Shown in pieces: positions 37,176 through 45,188 of a DNA stretch of 64,000 nt. Source of the DNA: Polynucleobacter sp. AP-Jannik-300A-C4 (GTDB taxonomy: Bacteria; Pseudomonadota; Gammaproteobacteria; Burkholderiales; Burkholderiaceae); the NCBI RefSeq assembly GCF_018688335.1, contig NZ_CP061316.1, positions 806,001 to 870,000 on the forward strand, read 5' to 3'. The position numbers and the translations under genes were made by a program. Numbering within the stretch: the stretch's first letter is position 1; each line of letters starts with the position of its first letter. A model generated the notes under the pieces. That model did not search any database. It saw only the letters and a list, made by a program, of their open reading frames with translations, and was not told the origin of the DNA.

Positions 37176-37541
37176 TTATAGGATGAGGCTAGGTGGAGCC
37201 CTAGATTGATACAGGCCTACATGAATGCGGGCTGGTAAAGATTCATTCGATGCCAATTGCACTTCATGCAAGAAGTTATTGGCAAGGAAAAGAGTGGGCT
37301 CTGAAACAGCGAACCCAGCAAGCGTAAGTGCATCGAGTAAATGGCAACTTGGCAAATCATGACCAAGCGAAGGGGCTTGATCCACACAAGTCTGCTCAAC
37401 ACTTTGGTGATGGATCCCGGAGTGAGCAATGCTATGGGCGAAGCCAATCCAGTGAGCGCCTAATAAGCTGGCAAGCAAAAAGCCCAGGGCGATCCATCCC
37501 CGGAAATGCTTGTTCAATCTGCTTATAAATAAGGCTTTCAT
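37176..37541 (-). CDS. Small secreted or anchored His/Cys protein (DUF2946-like)
   Basis: This 121-residue protein has an N-terminal membrane segment (about 16-35) followed by a histidine-rich stretch: HWIGFAHSIAHSGIHHQSVEQTC, then GHDLPSCHLLDAL. This layout matches small periplasmic proteins often found before metal TonB receptors. The ATG at 37541 is used, since any longer reading frame runs antisense through the tRNA-Pro gene. It may bind metal at the periplasmic side of the neighbouring receptor. The function is inferred only from composition and position. Confidence 0.65.
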   Translation of the reverse strand: MKALFISRLNKHFRGWIALGFLLASLLGAHWIGFAHSIAHSGIHHQSVEQTCVDQAPSLGHDLPSCHLLDALTLAGFAVSEPTLFLANNFLHEVQLASNESLPARIHVGLYQSRAPPSLIL

Positions 37542-37601
37542 GCACCGAATCTTACAGTATTTGCCCCGGTAGGCCATCTCAGTGTAGAATATCGGTTCCG
37601 T

Positions 37602-37678
37602 CGGAGTGTAGCGCAGCCTGGTAGCGCACCTGCTTTGGGAGCAGGGGGTCCAAGGTTCGAATCCTTGTACTCCGACCA
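37602..37678 (+). tRNA. tRNA-Pro (UGG)
   Basis: A complete 77-base cloverleaf includes an encoded CCA. Acceptor CGGAGTG pairs with TACTCCG, the anticodon loop contains TGG between CTGCT-type stems, and the T arm has GGTTCGAATCC. It is 36 bases before tRNA-Arg. Confidence 0.97.
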
Positions 37679-37714
37679 CTTTTTCTTTGTATTAGTTTTC
37701 AGTCCCAGTACACA

Positions 37715-37791
<77 letters not shown>

Positions 37792-37916
37792 CTCCTTATA
37801 ATTCTTACCCTCCTTTTCTTTTTTGCCCTTTTCGGGGATATTTGCACTATTCATTTTGATATCTGTGAATATACTGGTACTGAAATTTATATGTTTATTG
37901 ATAATGGGAGATATTC

Positions 37917-38831
37917 GTGAAAAGCAAAAAACTAAGCGCTAATTGTTTAATCGTTTCGACATTGTTCTTTGGCGCTGTAAATGCTTATGCCGCAAGCCAG
38001 ACGATGGATAAAATTAAATCTACTGGTGCGGTAACCATGGGTGTGCGTGAATCGTCCATTCCTATGTCATATACCACCGGCGATAGTCGCTTTGATGGCT
38101 ACCACGTCGAGATTTGTCGCATGATTTTGGCTGATATTAAAGATAAGTTGGGTTTGAGTACCTTACGCATCAATTATCAACCCGTTACATCACAGAATCG
38201 TGTACCCCTGGTTCAAAACGGTACGGTAGATATTGAGTGTGGCACAACAACAAACAACACTGCACGAGCAAAGGATGTTGGTTTTGCCAATACCCTATAC
38301 GTTGAAGAGGTTCGAATTGCGGTCAAGGCAAATTCTGGTATTAATTCTATCTCTCAATTGGCGGGTAAGAAGCTTGCGACGACTACTGGTACTACCTCAG
38401 TACAGTTGCTACGAAAGCATGAAAAAGCCAATGGCGTTAATTTTGATGAGGTATTTGGTAAAGACCATGCTGACAGCTTTCTACTCTTGGAATCTGGTCG
38501 CGCTGATGCATTCGTGATGGATGGTTCAATTTTGGCTGGCAACATTGCTAACTCTAAAAATCCAAAGGATTACAAGATTGTTGGTGAGGTGCTCTCAACT
38601 GAGCCTATTGCGATTATGGTTCCTAAGAATGATCCGGAGTTTAAGGCTGCCGTGAATGCTGCAATTGCCAAGATTGTTGCTAATGGCGCTATGCCTAAAC
38701 TGTGGAATAAATGGTTTCTAGGTCCAATTCCACCAAAGAATATTGTTGTGGGTCTTGAATTGTCGCCAGCCACCAAAAATGCTTGGGCCAATCTCAACGA
38801 CAAGCCTGCTGAAGATTACAACAAGAAGTAA
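37917..38831 (+). CDS. gltI: Amino-acid ABC transporter periplasmic binding protein (glutamate/aspartate type)
   Basis: This is a periplasmic receptor for polar amino acids, most like GltI. The 304-residue protein starts at GTG behind GGGAGAT, with a signal peptide ending AYAAS. Family-3 solute-binding features include MGVRESSIPMSY, VDIECGTTTNNTARAKDVGF and DAFVMDGSILAG. It is the first of four genes (binding protein, two permeases, ATPase) on one strand. The specificity (Glu/Asp) is from overall similarity and the four-gene layout. Confidence 0.9.
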   Translation: MKSKKLSANCLIVSTLFFGAVNAYAASQTMDKIKSTGAVTMGVRESSIPMSYTTGDSRFDGYHVEICRMILADIKDKLGLSTLRINYQPVTSQNRVPLVQNGTVDIECGTTTNNTARAKDVGFANTLYVEEVRIAVKANSGINSISQLAGKKLATTTGTTSVQLLRKHEKANGVNFDEVFGKDHADSFLLLESGRADAFVMDGSILAGNIANSKNPKDYKIVGEVLSTEPIAIMVPKNDPEFKAAVNAAIAKIVANGAMPKLWNKWFLGPIPPKNIVVGLELSPATKNAWANLNDKPAEDYNKK

Positions 38832-38864
38832 ACGACAGCTATTCATTGGGTACGAGTCAAGAAT

Positions 38865-39653
38865 ATGTCTTTAGATTTAGGTGTTTTTTGTAGGAACACC
38901 TTGGATGGGGAGGTGGTGGATCACTGCTTTTCCGCCCTTTTCGGTTTGGCTCAAAACAGCGACCCAAGCTACTTAGACTGGCTCATGAAAGCTTGGGCTT
39001 GGACCTTGGCTGTTGCAGGTCTTGGCTTGACGATTGCTTTAATTCTAGGGGTGGTTATGGGTACTCTGCGTACTTTGCCAACTACTACCTCTCTTAATAG
39101 ATGGCTTATTCGTATTTCCACTGCCTGGGTTGAGTTATTTAGAAATATACCAATCTTAGTTCAGGTCTTTCTTTGGTATCACGTCATCCCAGCCTTTGTC
39201 TTACCTTTAAAGTCTTTGCCATCCTATTGGCTGGTGAGTATTGCACTTGGATTCTTTACATCAGCTCGCATAGCAGAGCAGGTTAGGGCTGGCATTCAGT
39301 CTTTACCAAGTGGGCAGGCTAATGCTGCAACTGTATTAGGTTTAACAACTGCACAAAGTTATCGTTACGTTATCTTGCCAATGGCCTTACGGATCGTAAT
39401 TCCACCGTTGACATCAGAGAGTATGAATTTAATTAAAAATTCTTCAGTTGCTTTTGCGGTTTCTGTGCCGGAGTTGACCCTATTTGCGATGCAAGCTCAG
39501 GAAGAAACATCCAAGGGCGTTGAAATTTATTTGGCAGTCACCTTGTTGTATGCCCTATCAGCATTTGCGGTAAATCGAGTGATGACTTTGATTGAAAAGC
39601 GTAGTCGTATTCCGGGTTTTATCGTTTCCAATGATGCAAGCTTGGCTCACTAG
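38865..39653 (+). CDS. gltJ: Amino-acid ABC transporter permease 1
   Basis: This is an inner-membrane subunit of the importer. The 262-residue protein has an N-terminal extension (about 40 residues with two Cys, as in GltJ) before the HisM-type core. The coupling motif is QVRAGIQSLPSGQANAATVLGLTTAQSYRYVILP. The next permease starts 20 bases after it. Confidence 0.9.
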   Translation: MSLDLGVFCRNTLDGEVVDHCFSALFGLAQNSDPSYLDWLMKAWAWTLAVAGLGLTIALILGVVMGTLRTLPTTTSLNRWLIRISTAWVELFRNIPILVQVFLWYHVIPAFVLPLKSLPSYWLVSIALGFFTSARIAEQVRAGIQSLPSGQANAATVLGLTTAQSYRYVILPMALRIVIPPLTSESMNLIKNSSVAFAVSVPELTLFAMQAQEETSKGVEIYLAVTLLYALSAFAVNRVMTLIEKRSRIPGFIVSNDASLAH

Positions 39654-39673
39654 AGTTTAATTAGGTTATTCAT

Positions 39674-40342
39674 ATGCTGAGCTTAGATCTGAGTTTTTAT
39701 AATTGGGAATTATTTACCAACTATATTCTTAAGGGTTTGTTATTCAGTATTCAGTTGACTGTTATTGCAACATTAGGCGGAATTCTATTTGGTACGTTCT
39801 TGGCCTTAATGCGTTTGTCAGGCAGGCCTGCTTTGGTATATCCCGCTTCCTTCTACGTAAATACAATGCGATCTATCCCCTTGGTGATGGTCATCCTGTG
39901 GTTTTTCTTGCTGATCCCAATGTTGATTGGCAGGCCGATTGGTGCAGATCTTTCAGCCACAATTACCTTTATCGCATTTGAGGCAGCCTTTTTTTCAGAA
40001 ATTGTACGGGCTGGCATTCAGTCGGTGCCAAAAGGCCAAGTCTATGCTGGCGAGGCATTGGGGATGACCTACGGTCAGAACATGCGCCTGGTAGTCTTGC
40101 CCCAGGCTTTTAGGAACATGATTCCAGTATTCATGACTCAGACGATTGTTTTATTTCAGGACACCTCGCTTGTCTATGCAATTGGCGCATATGATCTGCT
40201 CAAAGGATTTGAGATTGCTGGCAAAAATTATGGTCGTCCAATTGAAACCTATATCTTGGCTGCAGTAACTTACTTTGTAATTTGTTTCTCGCTTTCTAAG
40301 CTGGTTCGTAAGATCCAGGCTAGAGTAGCTATTATTCGCTAA
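39674..40342 (+). CDS. gltK: Amino-acid ABC transporter permease 2
   Basis: This is the second membrane subunit of the importer, 222 residues and five helices. The coupling motif is IVRAGIQSVPKGQVYAGEALGMTYGQNMRLVVLPQAFRNM. The early MRSIPLVMVILWFF segment is typical of GltK. It lies between gltJ and gltL with 20- and 30-base gaps. Confidence 0.9.
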   Translation: MLSLDLSFYNWELFTNYILKGLLFSIQLTVIATLGGILFGTFLALMRLSGRPALVYPASFYVNTMRSIPLVMVILWFFLLIPMLIGRPIGADLSATITFIAFEAAFFSEIVRAGIQSVPKGQVYAGEALGMTYGQNMRLVVLPQAFRNMIPVFMTQTIVLFQDTSLVYAIGAYDLLKGFEIAGKNYGRPIETYILAAVTYFVICFSLSKLVRKIQARVAIIR

Positions 40343-40372
40343 TTTCACCCAGTGCAAATTAAATAGATCATC

Positions 40373-41107
40373 ATGATTCAGCTTAAAAATGTTTCCAAAT
40401 GGTATGGCTCATTTCAGGTGCTAACTGAGTGCTCGACATCGATAAAAAAGGGCGAGGTTGTTGTGATTTGCGGGCCTTCTGGCTCTGGTAAATCTACTCT
40501 GATTAAAACAATTAACGCTCTTGAACCTTTTCAGGCTGGTGAAATTACGGTTGATGGAATTGCTCTGCATGACCCTAAAACAAACTTAGCAAAACTACGC
40601 TCACGCGTGGGTATGGTATTTCAACACTTTGAGCTTTTTCCACACCTCAGTGTTACTGAAAATCTGACTCTTGCTCAAATGAAGGTTTTAGGTAGATCAG
40701 TAGATGAGGCTAAGACTCATGGTCTAAAGTATTTAGAGCGTGTTGGGCTAATGGCGCAAAAGGATAAGTTTCCTGGACAGTTGTCTGGAGGTCAGCAACA
40801 ACGTGTAGCGATTGCGCGAGCCTTGAGTATGGATCCGATCGTGATGCTATTTGATGAGCCAACCTCTGCCTTAGACCCAGAGATGGTGGGTGAGGTGTTA
40901 GATGTCATGGTAAAGCTTGCTAATGAAGGGATGACGATGTGCTGCGTAACACATGAGATGGGCTTCGCGCGTAAGGTAAGTCACCGTGTCATCTTCATGG
41001 ACCAAGGAAGAATTATAGAAGACTGTACCAAGGATGAGTTCTTTGGTAGTCCTGAGTCAAGATCGCCAAGAGCCAAAGAATTCCTCTCAAAAATTTTAGA
41101 TCACTGA
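40373..41107 (+). CDS. gltL: Amino-acid ABC transporter ATP-binding protein
   Basis: This is the ATPase of the importer. The 244-residue protein has Walker [14 protein letters not shown]-loop [14 protein letters not shown], signature [15 protein letters not shown], Walker [16 protein letters not shown] and H-loop [10 protein letters not shown]. These match the polar amino-acid (GltL/GlnQ) group. It converges on the next gene with a one-base gap between stop codons. Confidence 0.93.
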   Translation: MIQLKNVSKWYGSFQVLTECSTSIKKGEVVVICGPSGSGKSTLIKTINALEPFQAGEITVDGIALHDPKTNLAKLRSRVGMVFQHFELFPHLSVTENLTLAQMKVLGRSVDEAKTHGLKYLERVGLMAQKDKFPGQLSGGQQQRVAIARALSMDPIVMLFDEPTSALDPEMVGEVLDVMVKLANEGMTMCCVTHEMGFARKVSHRVIFMDQGRIIEDCTKDEFFGSPESRSPRAKEFLSKILDH

Positions 41108-41108
41108 T

Positions 41109-41486
41109 CTAAATACCCATTTCAGCAAAAACTTCTTTGGCACATCTAAAGCTATCAATTGCAGCTGGTACGCCGCAGTAAATCGCAGCTTGCAAAAATA
41201 TTTCCTGAATATCTTCTTTGCTCAGACCATTATTAATTGCACCCCTGACGTGAAGCTTGAGCTCATGCGGACGATTCAAGGCAGTGATCATCGACAGATT
41301 AATGATGCTTCTGGTTCTGCGGTCTAAGCCAGGTCGATTCCAAATTTCATTCCAACAATATTCGGTCACCAACTCCTGCATCGGCATATTGAATGCATCG
41401 GCATTCTTGATGGAGTTATCTACATACTCCGCACCCAGTACTTCGCGGCGAGTCTTAAGTCCTTTTTCAAATGATTCTTTATTCAC
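41109..41486 (-). CDS. Carboxymuconolactone decarboxylase family protein
   Basis: This is a 125-residue all-helical protein of the CMD/AhpD-like superfamily. Features are FEKGLKTRREVLGAEYVDNS, WNEIWNRPGLDRRTRSIINLSMITALNRPHELKLHVRGAINNGLSKEDIQEIFLQAAIYCGVPAA. It closely resembles the PcaC (4-carboxymuconolactone decarboxylase) branch. It lacks the CxxC of AhpD, so a peroxidase-reductase role is unlikely. No other protocatechuate-pathway genes are in the window, so the in vivo substrate is open. Confidence 0.85.
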   Translation of the reverse strand: MNKESFEKGLKTRREVLGAEYVDNSIKNADAFNMPMQELVTEYCWNEIWNRPGLDRRTRSIINLSMITALNRPHELKLHVRGAINNGLSKEDIQEIFLQAAIYCGVPAAIDSFRCAKEVFAEMGI

Positions 41487-41572
41487 ATTCGTCTCCTGTG
41501 TTGAGGGTATATTTAATAGATTCCATATATTGCCACTATTTATGTTTCGCTGTTTAGCCTAGAATAGTTCGT

Positions 41573-41950
41573 ATGAACATCTCTCGCCTGTTTTCTATCA
41601 CCATCTTATCTTTTGCTGTTTTTATGCTCGGTGCATGCACTGTTGACAAGCTCGAAGCAAGATTGCAGGCCGACCCAGAATGTAAACCCGTCATGAACGC
41701 CAAGACTGGTGCCTTAATGCCTTGCCCTGGTAGCGATAAGCAATTTTATAAATCGATTCCAGCTTTAAATACAGTTACCCCAAAAGTGAATCAGGGTTCA
41801 GAGGTTCAGACATCTAAAGCAACTACAAGCCCATCATCAACTTCTACATCAAGACCCACTTCAGCACCAAAGGCCGCTACTGCACCAGTTGAGTGCAAGC
41901 CGCAACTCCATCAAAAGTCCGGCAGCCTTATGCCTTGCCCAGCACCCTAG
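41573..41950 (+). CDS. Small lipoprotein with two ECKP...MPCP repeats
   Basis: This 125-residue lipoprotein has lipobox LGAC with Cys22. After the anchor the protein carries two copies of a 17-residue Cys-containing motif, ECKPVMNAKTGALMPCP at residues 37-53 and a similar ECKPQLHQKSGSLMPCP at 107-123. They are joined by a Ser/Thr/Pro-rich linker. Each copy has two Cys that may pair. I recognise no family. It is followed by another lipoprotein gene. Confidence 0.75.
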   Translation: MNISRLFSITILSFAVFMLGACTVDKLEARLQADPECKPVMNAKTGALMPCPGSDKQFYKSIPALNTVTPKVNQGSEVQTSKATTSPSSTSTSRPTSAPKAATAPVECKPQLHQKSGSLMPCPAP

Positions 41951-42038
41951 GGTGTGGGTCACAGTCTTGAATGAGGCGTATGATCAGTTCAACTAGCCTA
42001 AGAGCTAATCCACATCAAATCACGCATCGGATCCAAAA

Positions 42039-42725
42039 ATGAACAAATTAGGTGCTTTAGTTGTAGCAATTTCTGCAGCCACTTTATTGGCAGCATGTAG
42101 TAACACTCCTAAGTTGGCAAGTCAGCCAATGCCAAAGTCTGGCTTCTTGCCAAATTATTCTGTCTTGGTGCCAATGGCTACGTCTGAAGCCGATACCCGT
42201 ATTTGGAGATATCGCAAGGCGGGTGTAAATCCTGGCGCATACACTGCAGTAATTTTGGACCCCATTTATTTAAATCAGAATGCTACTAAAGAAATTTCTC
42301 CAGAGGTGATTAATCAGGCGCAGATCGCATTGCAGGATTCAATGGTCAGCGCAGTGAATAGTCGCGGAAATATCAAGATCGTAAATCAGCCTGGTCCAGG
42401 TGTAGCGCGTATTTCTGTTGGCATTACTGGGGCAGAAAGTTCAGCTGATAGTTTGCAGCCGTGGAATTTCACGCCGATTGGCTTGGCCATGAATGCGGCT
42501 GCTTATGCCGGTGGCGTGAACTCTAAAACTCCAGCGATGCTAGTGGAGAGCAAGATTACTGATAGCCAAACCAAAGATGTGATTGGTGAAGGCTTGGTAA
42601 CAATTCAGGGAGAGTCTTTCCGAACTGGCGGAGGTTCCATTGAATCATTTGTCGCTATGGCCAAAAAGGTAGTGAAGGTAGCTATGGAAACTTCTGCCGA
42701 TCCAAGAGCTACTGCGGCTAAATAA
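42039..42725 (+). CDS. DUF3313-type lipoprotein
   Basis: This is a 228-residue lipoprotein with lipobox LAAC (Cys20). The FLPNYSVLVPM, IWRYRKAGVNPGAYTAVILDPIYL and C-terminal KITDSQTKDVIGEGLV segments match DUF3313, a family of envelope lipoproteins of unknown function. It lies 7 bp before the EF-hand gene, so the two are likely co-transcribed. Confidence 0.8.
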   Translation: MNKLGALVVAISAATLLAACSNTPKLASQPMPKSGFLPNYSVLVPMATSEADTRIWRYRKAGVNPGAYTAVILDPIYLNQNATKEISPEVINQAQIALQDSMVSAVNSRGNIKIVNQPGPGVARISVGITGAESSADSLQPWNFTPIGLAMNAAAYAGGVNSKTPAMLVESKITDSQTKDVIGEGLVTIQGESFRTGGGSIESFVAMAKKVVKVAMETSADPRATAAK

Positions 42726-42732
42726 ATTTCTG

Positions 42733-42996
42733 ATGCGAGCTCTCATTTCTAATCTTGGCCTCATCGGCGCGGCAGTATTCATTTTCATTGCAACTCCTGT
42801 GTACGCTGATGACGCATCACGCAATAAAGAGATTCAAGAACGTTTTGCTCAATGCGATCTCAACCGAGATGGCAAACTTACTCTTAATGAGGCTAAGGGG
42901 TGTATGCCTCGAGTCTACGATCATTTCAGTAGAATTGATGAGCAGAATAAAGGCTATGTTACGGTTGCTCAGATTGAGGCAATGGCCGCTAGGTAA
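42733..42996 (+). CDS. Secreted EF-hand protein
   Basis: This 87-residue protein has a signal peptide (cleavage near VYA-DDAS) and one canonical EF-hand loop, DLNRDGKLTLNE (residues about 38-49). A second, degenerate one (DEQNKGYVTVAQI) lies near residues 69-81. It probably binds Ca2+ in the periplasm. A clean intrinsic terminator follows. Confidence 0.82.
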   Translation: MRALISNLGLIGAAVFIFIATPVYADDASRNKEIQERFAQCDLNRDGKLTLNEAKGCMPRVYDHFSRIDEQNKGYVTVAQIEAMAAR

Positions 42997-43012
42997 TTAG
43001 ATTGATAGAATG

Positions 43013-43039
43013 AAAGGGCCTCAGATGAGGCTCTTTTTT
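43013..43039 (+). terminator. Intrinsic terminator after the EF-hand gene
   Basis: A 10-bp stem (43013-43022 with 43027-43036, one G-T wobble) has a 4-base loop and is followed by a T run. It ends 14 bases before the dehalogenase start. Confidence 0.85.
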
Positions 43040-43052
43040 ATTGGAGTAGATG

Positions 43053-43946
43053 ATGACTTACGTAATTGAAGGTTTTAAGGATTCCATCATTACAGTCCCT
43101 TCGGCAGATGGCCCGATTGATATTGCTTGCCAGACTGCTGGCTCCGGTCCTGCGTTGCTACTGTTACATGGATTTCCTCAAACTAAAGCAATTTGGCGTC
43201 ATATTGCACCTCAGTTGGCAAAGCGTTTTTCTGTGGTCGTGACGGATCTTCGCGGTTATGGCGCCTCATCAAAACCAGCTGGGACTCCAGATCATTCAAC
43301 CTACTCAAAAAGATCCTTGGCTACTGATCAGCATGCCGTGATGCAAGCCCTTGGGCATAAAACGTTCTCTGTACTGGGTCATGATCGTGGTGGGCGTGTA
43401 TCGCATCGTCTAGCAATGGATTTCCCTGAGAGTATCGAGCGCCTGATGGTGCTCGATATTTCTCCAACACTCGCAATGTACGAGAACACTACGATGGAAT
43501 TTGCTCGAGGCTATTGGCATTGGTTTTTCTTAATCCAAGCCCATCCTATTCCTGAGACGCTGATTGGCGCTAACCCCGAGTTTTGGATTAAAAACCATAT
43601 GGGGAGGCATGCTGGTATTGGAATTTTTGACTCACAACCGTGGTCCGAGTATCTAGAGGGTGCAAGTAACCCGGCATCTTTGCATGCCATGTGCGAGGAC
43701 TATCGTGCGTCTGCTTCAATTGATTTAATACATGATCGAGCTGATAGAGATGCTGGTAAGAAATTACCAATGCCGTTGCGGGTCTTATGGGGAGATCGCG
43801 GTCTAATAGCTAAGTGCTTTTCACCAATTGAAGACTGGAAGAGGGTTGCTGCAGATGTTTCTGGAAGAGGGGTTCCTTGTGGCCACTACATTCCCGAGGA
43901 GTTGCCGCAGGAGCTGCTTGCTGAGGCAGAGCAATTCTTTGCTTGA
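43053..43946 (+). CDS. Haloacetate (fluoroacetate) dehalogenase, alpha/beta hydrolase
   Basis: It hydrolyses haloacetates to glycolate and halide. Counting from ATG 43053 (GGAG 6 bases upstream), the residues expected in fluoroacetate dehalogenases are all present: nucleophile Asp111 with Arg112 and Arg115 in HDRGGRVSHRLAMD, halide-pocket His156 and Trp157 in YWHWFF, Tyr217 in EDYRAS and catalytic His278 in PCGHYIPEE. The 297-residue length fits. An epoxide hydrolase is the alternative, but the Arg-x-x-Arg and His-Trp pair argue for dehalogenase. An ATG at 43050 is also possible. Confidence 0.85.
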   Translation: MTYVIEGFKDSIITVPSADGPIDIACQTAGSGPALLLLHGFPQTKAIWRHIAPQLAKRFSVVVTDLRGYGASSKPAGTPDHSTYSKRSLATDQHAVMQALGHKTFSVLGHDRGGRVSHRLAMDFPESIERLMVLDISPTLAMYENTTMEFARGYWHWFFLIQAHPIPETLIGANPEFWIKNHMGRHAGIGIFDSQPWSEYLEGASNPASLHAMCEDYRASASIDLIHDRADRDAGKKLPMPLRVLWGDRGLIAKCFSPIEDWKRVAADVSGRGVPCGHYIPEELPQELLAEAEQFFA

Positions 43947-43951
43947 GTAAT

Positions 43952-44725
43952 CTATTTGGCTAGTTTGGGCAAGTTTTTAGAAGTGACTGGCCAGCTTAAA
44001 ACAATCTTGGGATTAATTTTTAAGATCTTCTTGTCTTTATCCGGATAATTAATTCGGGACAATAAATCAGCAATCAAATTCAGATGTGCAAGCTTTTTGT
44101 CATTTGCACAGATGACGGTCCACGGCGCATCTGATGAATTAGTTTTCTTGAGCATTTCGTCTCTAGCTTCAGAGTAAGCGTCCCACATCTTTTGAGCTTT
44201 CTGATCGATAGGGCTGATCTTCCACTGCTTCAGCGGATCTTTTTTGCGATCTTTAAGCCTTTTTTCTTGCTCTTCTTTGGAGATATCTAGGTAGTACTTA
44301 ATGATTTGAATTTCGGATCTTACAAGTAGAGATTCAAAATCATTTACAGTTGCCATGAATAGTTTGTATTGGTCATCAGTGCAAAAGCCCATCACTTTTT
44401 CTACGCCGGCGCGGTTATACCAACTTCGATTAAAGAGGACGGTTTCACCAGATGATGGGAGTTGCGCAACATATCTCTGAAAGTACCATTCATGCTCTTC
44501 AAGGGAAGAGGGGGCAGCTAGAGCCACAACCTTGGTATCTCTTGGGCTTAAATTTTCAGTAACACTTTTAATGCTGCCATCTTTTCCTGCAGCATCACGT
44601 CCTTCAAAAATAACTAAGAGACGTTTGCCTTTTTGAATGTTATGACGCTGAAGTTTGACTAATTCAATTTGCAGAAGCCGTAAGTCTGCCTCGTAAGTAT
44701 CTTCAGAAATCAGTGACTTACTCAC
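43952..44725 (-). CDS. Polyphosphate kinase 2, second copy
   Basis: This is a PPK2 family enzyme of 257 residues. Walker A is FEGRDAAGKDGSIKSVT, then WYFQRYVAQLPSSGE, LFNRSWYNRAGVEKVMGFC (Asn instead of Asp at the Walker B start) and PLKQWKISPIDQ. It differs from the 32106 copy in the lid and Walker A residues (GKDG versus GKGG), which may mean different nucleotide preference. It starts 27 bases after the Lys/Ala-repeat protein gene on the same strand, so the two are probably one operon. No clear Pho box is seen. Confidence 0.9.
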   Translation of the reverse strand: MSKSLISEDTYEADLRLLQIELVKLQRHNIQKGKRLLVIFEGRDAAGKDGSIKSVTENLSPRDTKVVALAAPSSLEEHEWYFQRYVAQLPSSGETVLFNRSWYNRAGVEKVMGFCTDDQYKLFMATVNDFESLLVRSEIQIIKYYLDISKEEQEKRLKDRKKDPLKQWKISPIDQKAQKMWDAYSEARDEMLKKTNSSDAPWTVICANDKKLAHLNLIADLLSRINYPDKDKKILKINPKIVLSWPVTSKNLPKLAK

Positions 44726-44752
44726 GGGCAGTCCTTAGGAAATGCTGAATGA

Positions 44753-45043
44753 TTATTGAGCGGGTGTCTCTGAAACAACTTTTTTAGCTGGAGCTCTTTT
44801 TGTAGCAGCCTTCTTTGCAGGAGCCTTCTTAGCCACGGCTTTCTTGGCTGGCGCCTTCTTAGCGGTAACTTTTTTAGCTGGAGCTTTTTTCGCAACCGCT
44901 TTCTTTGCGGGTACTTTTTTAGCTGGAGTCTTTTTCTCTAACTTATCTAGAGCTTTAGCAAGCTTATCAATTAATTTCTCTCTGTCAGCCTCGAGCTTGT
45001 CTAGTTTTTTCAATAATTGCTTCACTAATTTTTTCTGACTCAT
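44753..45043 (-). CDS. Histone H1-like Lys/Ala/Pro repeat protein
   Basis: This is a 96-residue protein with a coiled-coil N-terminus (residues 1-38, KKLDKLEADREKLIDKLAKAL). It is followed by about ten tandem units of the AKKAPAKK type (residues 39-90), which gives a very basic tail. This resembles bacterial histone-H1-like proteins such as AlgP. AAGGAA lies just before the ATG at 45043. The gene is followed by ppk2 in the same orientation. Confidence 0.85.
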   Translation of the reverse strand: MSQKKLVKQLLKKLDKLEADREKLIDKLAKALDKLEKKTPAKKVPAKKAVAKKAPAKKVTAKKAPAKKAVAKKAPAKKAATKRAPAKKVVSETPAQ

Positions 45044-45188
45044 GACGTATTCCTTTAAATAGGGTGCTTGTTATTTAATCTGTGTAATTGGCTGACGCCT
45101 ACCTCTTGATCCTACGTTCTATTGAACATAGATTCAAGCGATTGTGACAGTCTCATCTAAATTTAATTTGATGCTACATTGGATTTGC

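Noticed and set aside
45121..45170. Pho box upstream of the histone-like gene
   Set aside because: CTGTCAC occurs on the minus strand (45150-45144), but the neighbouring 7-mers match the consensus at only a few positions, so it is not claimed.
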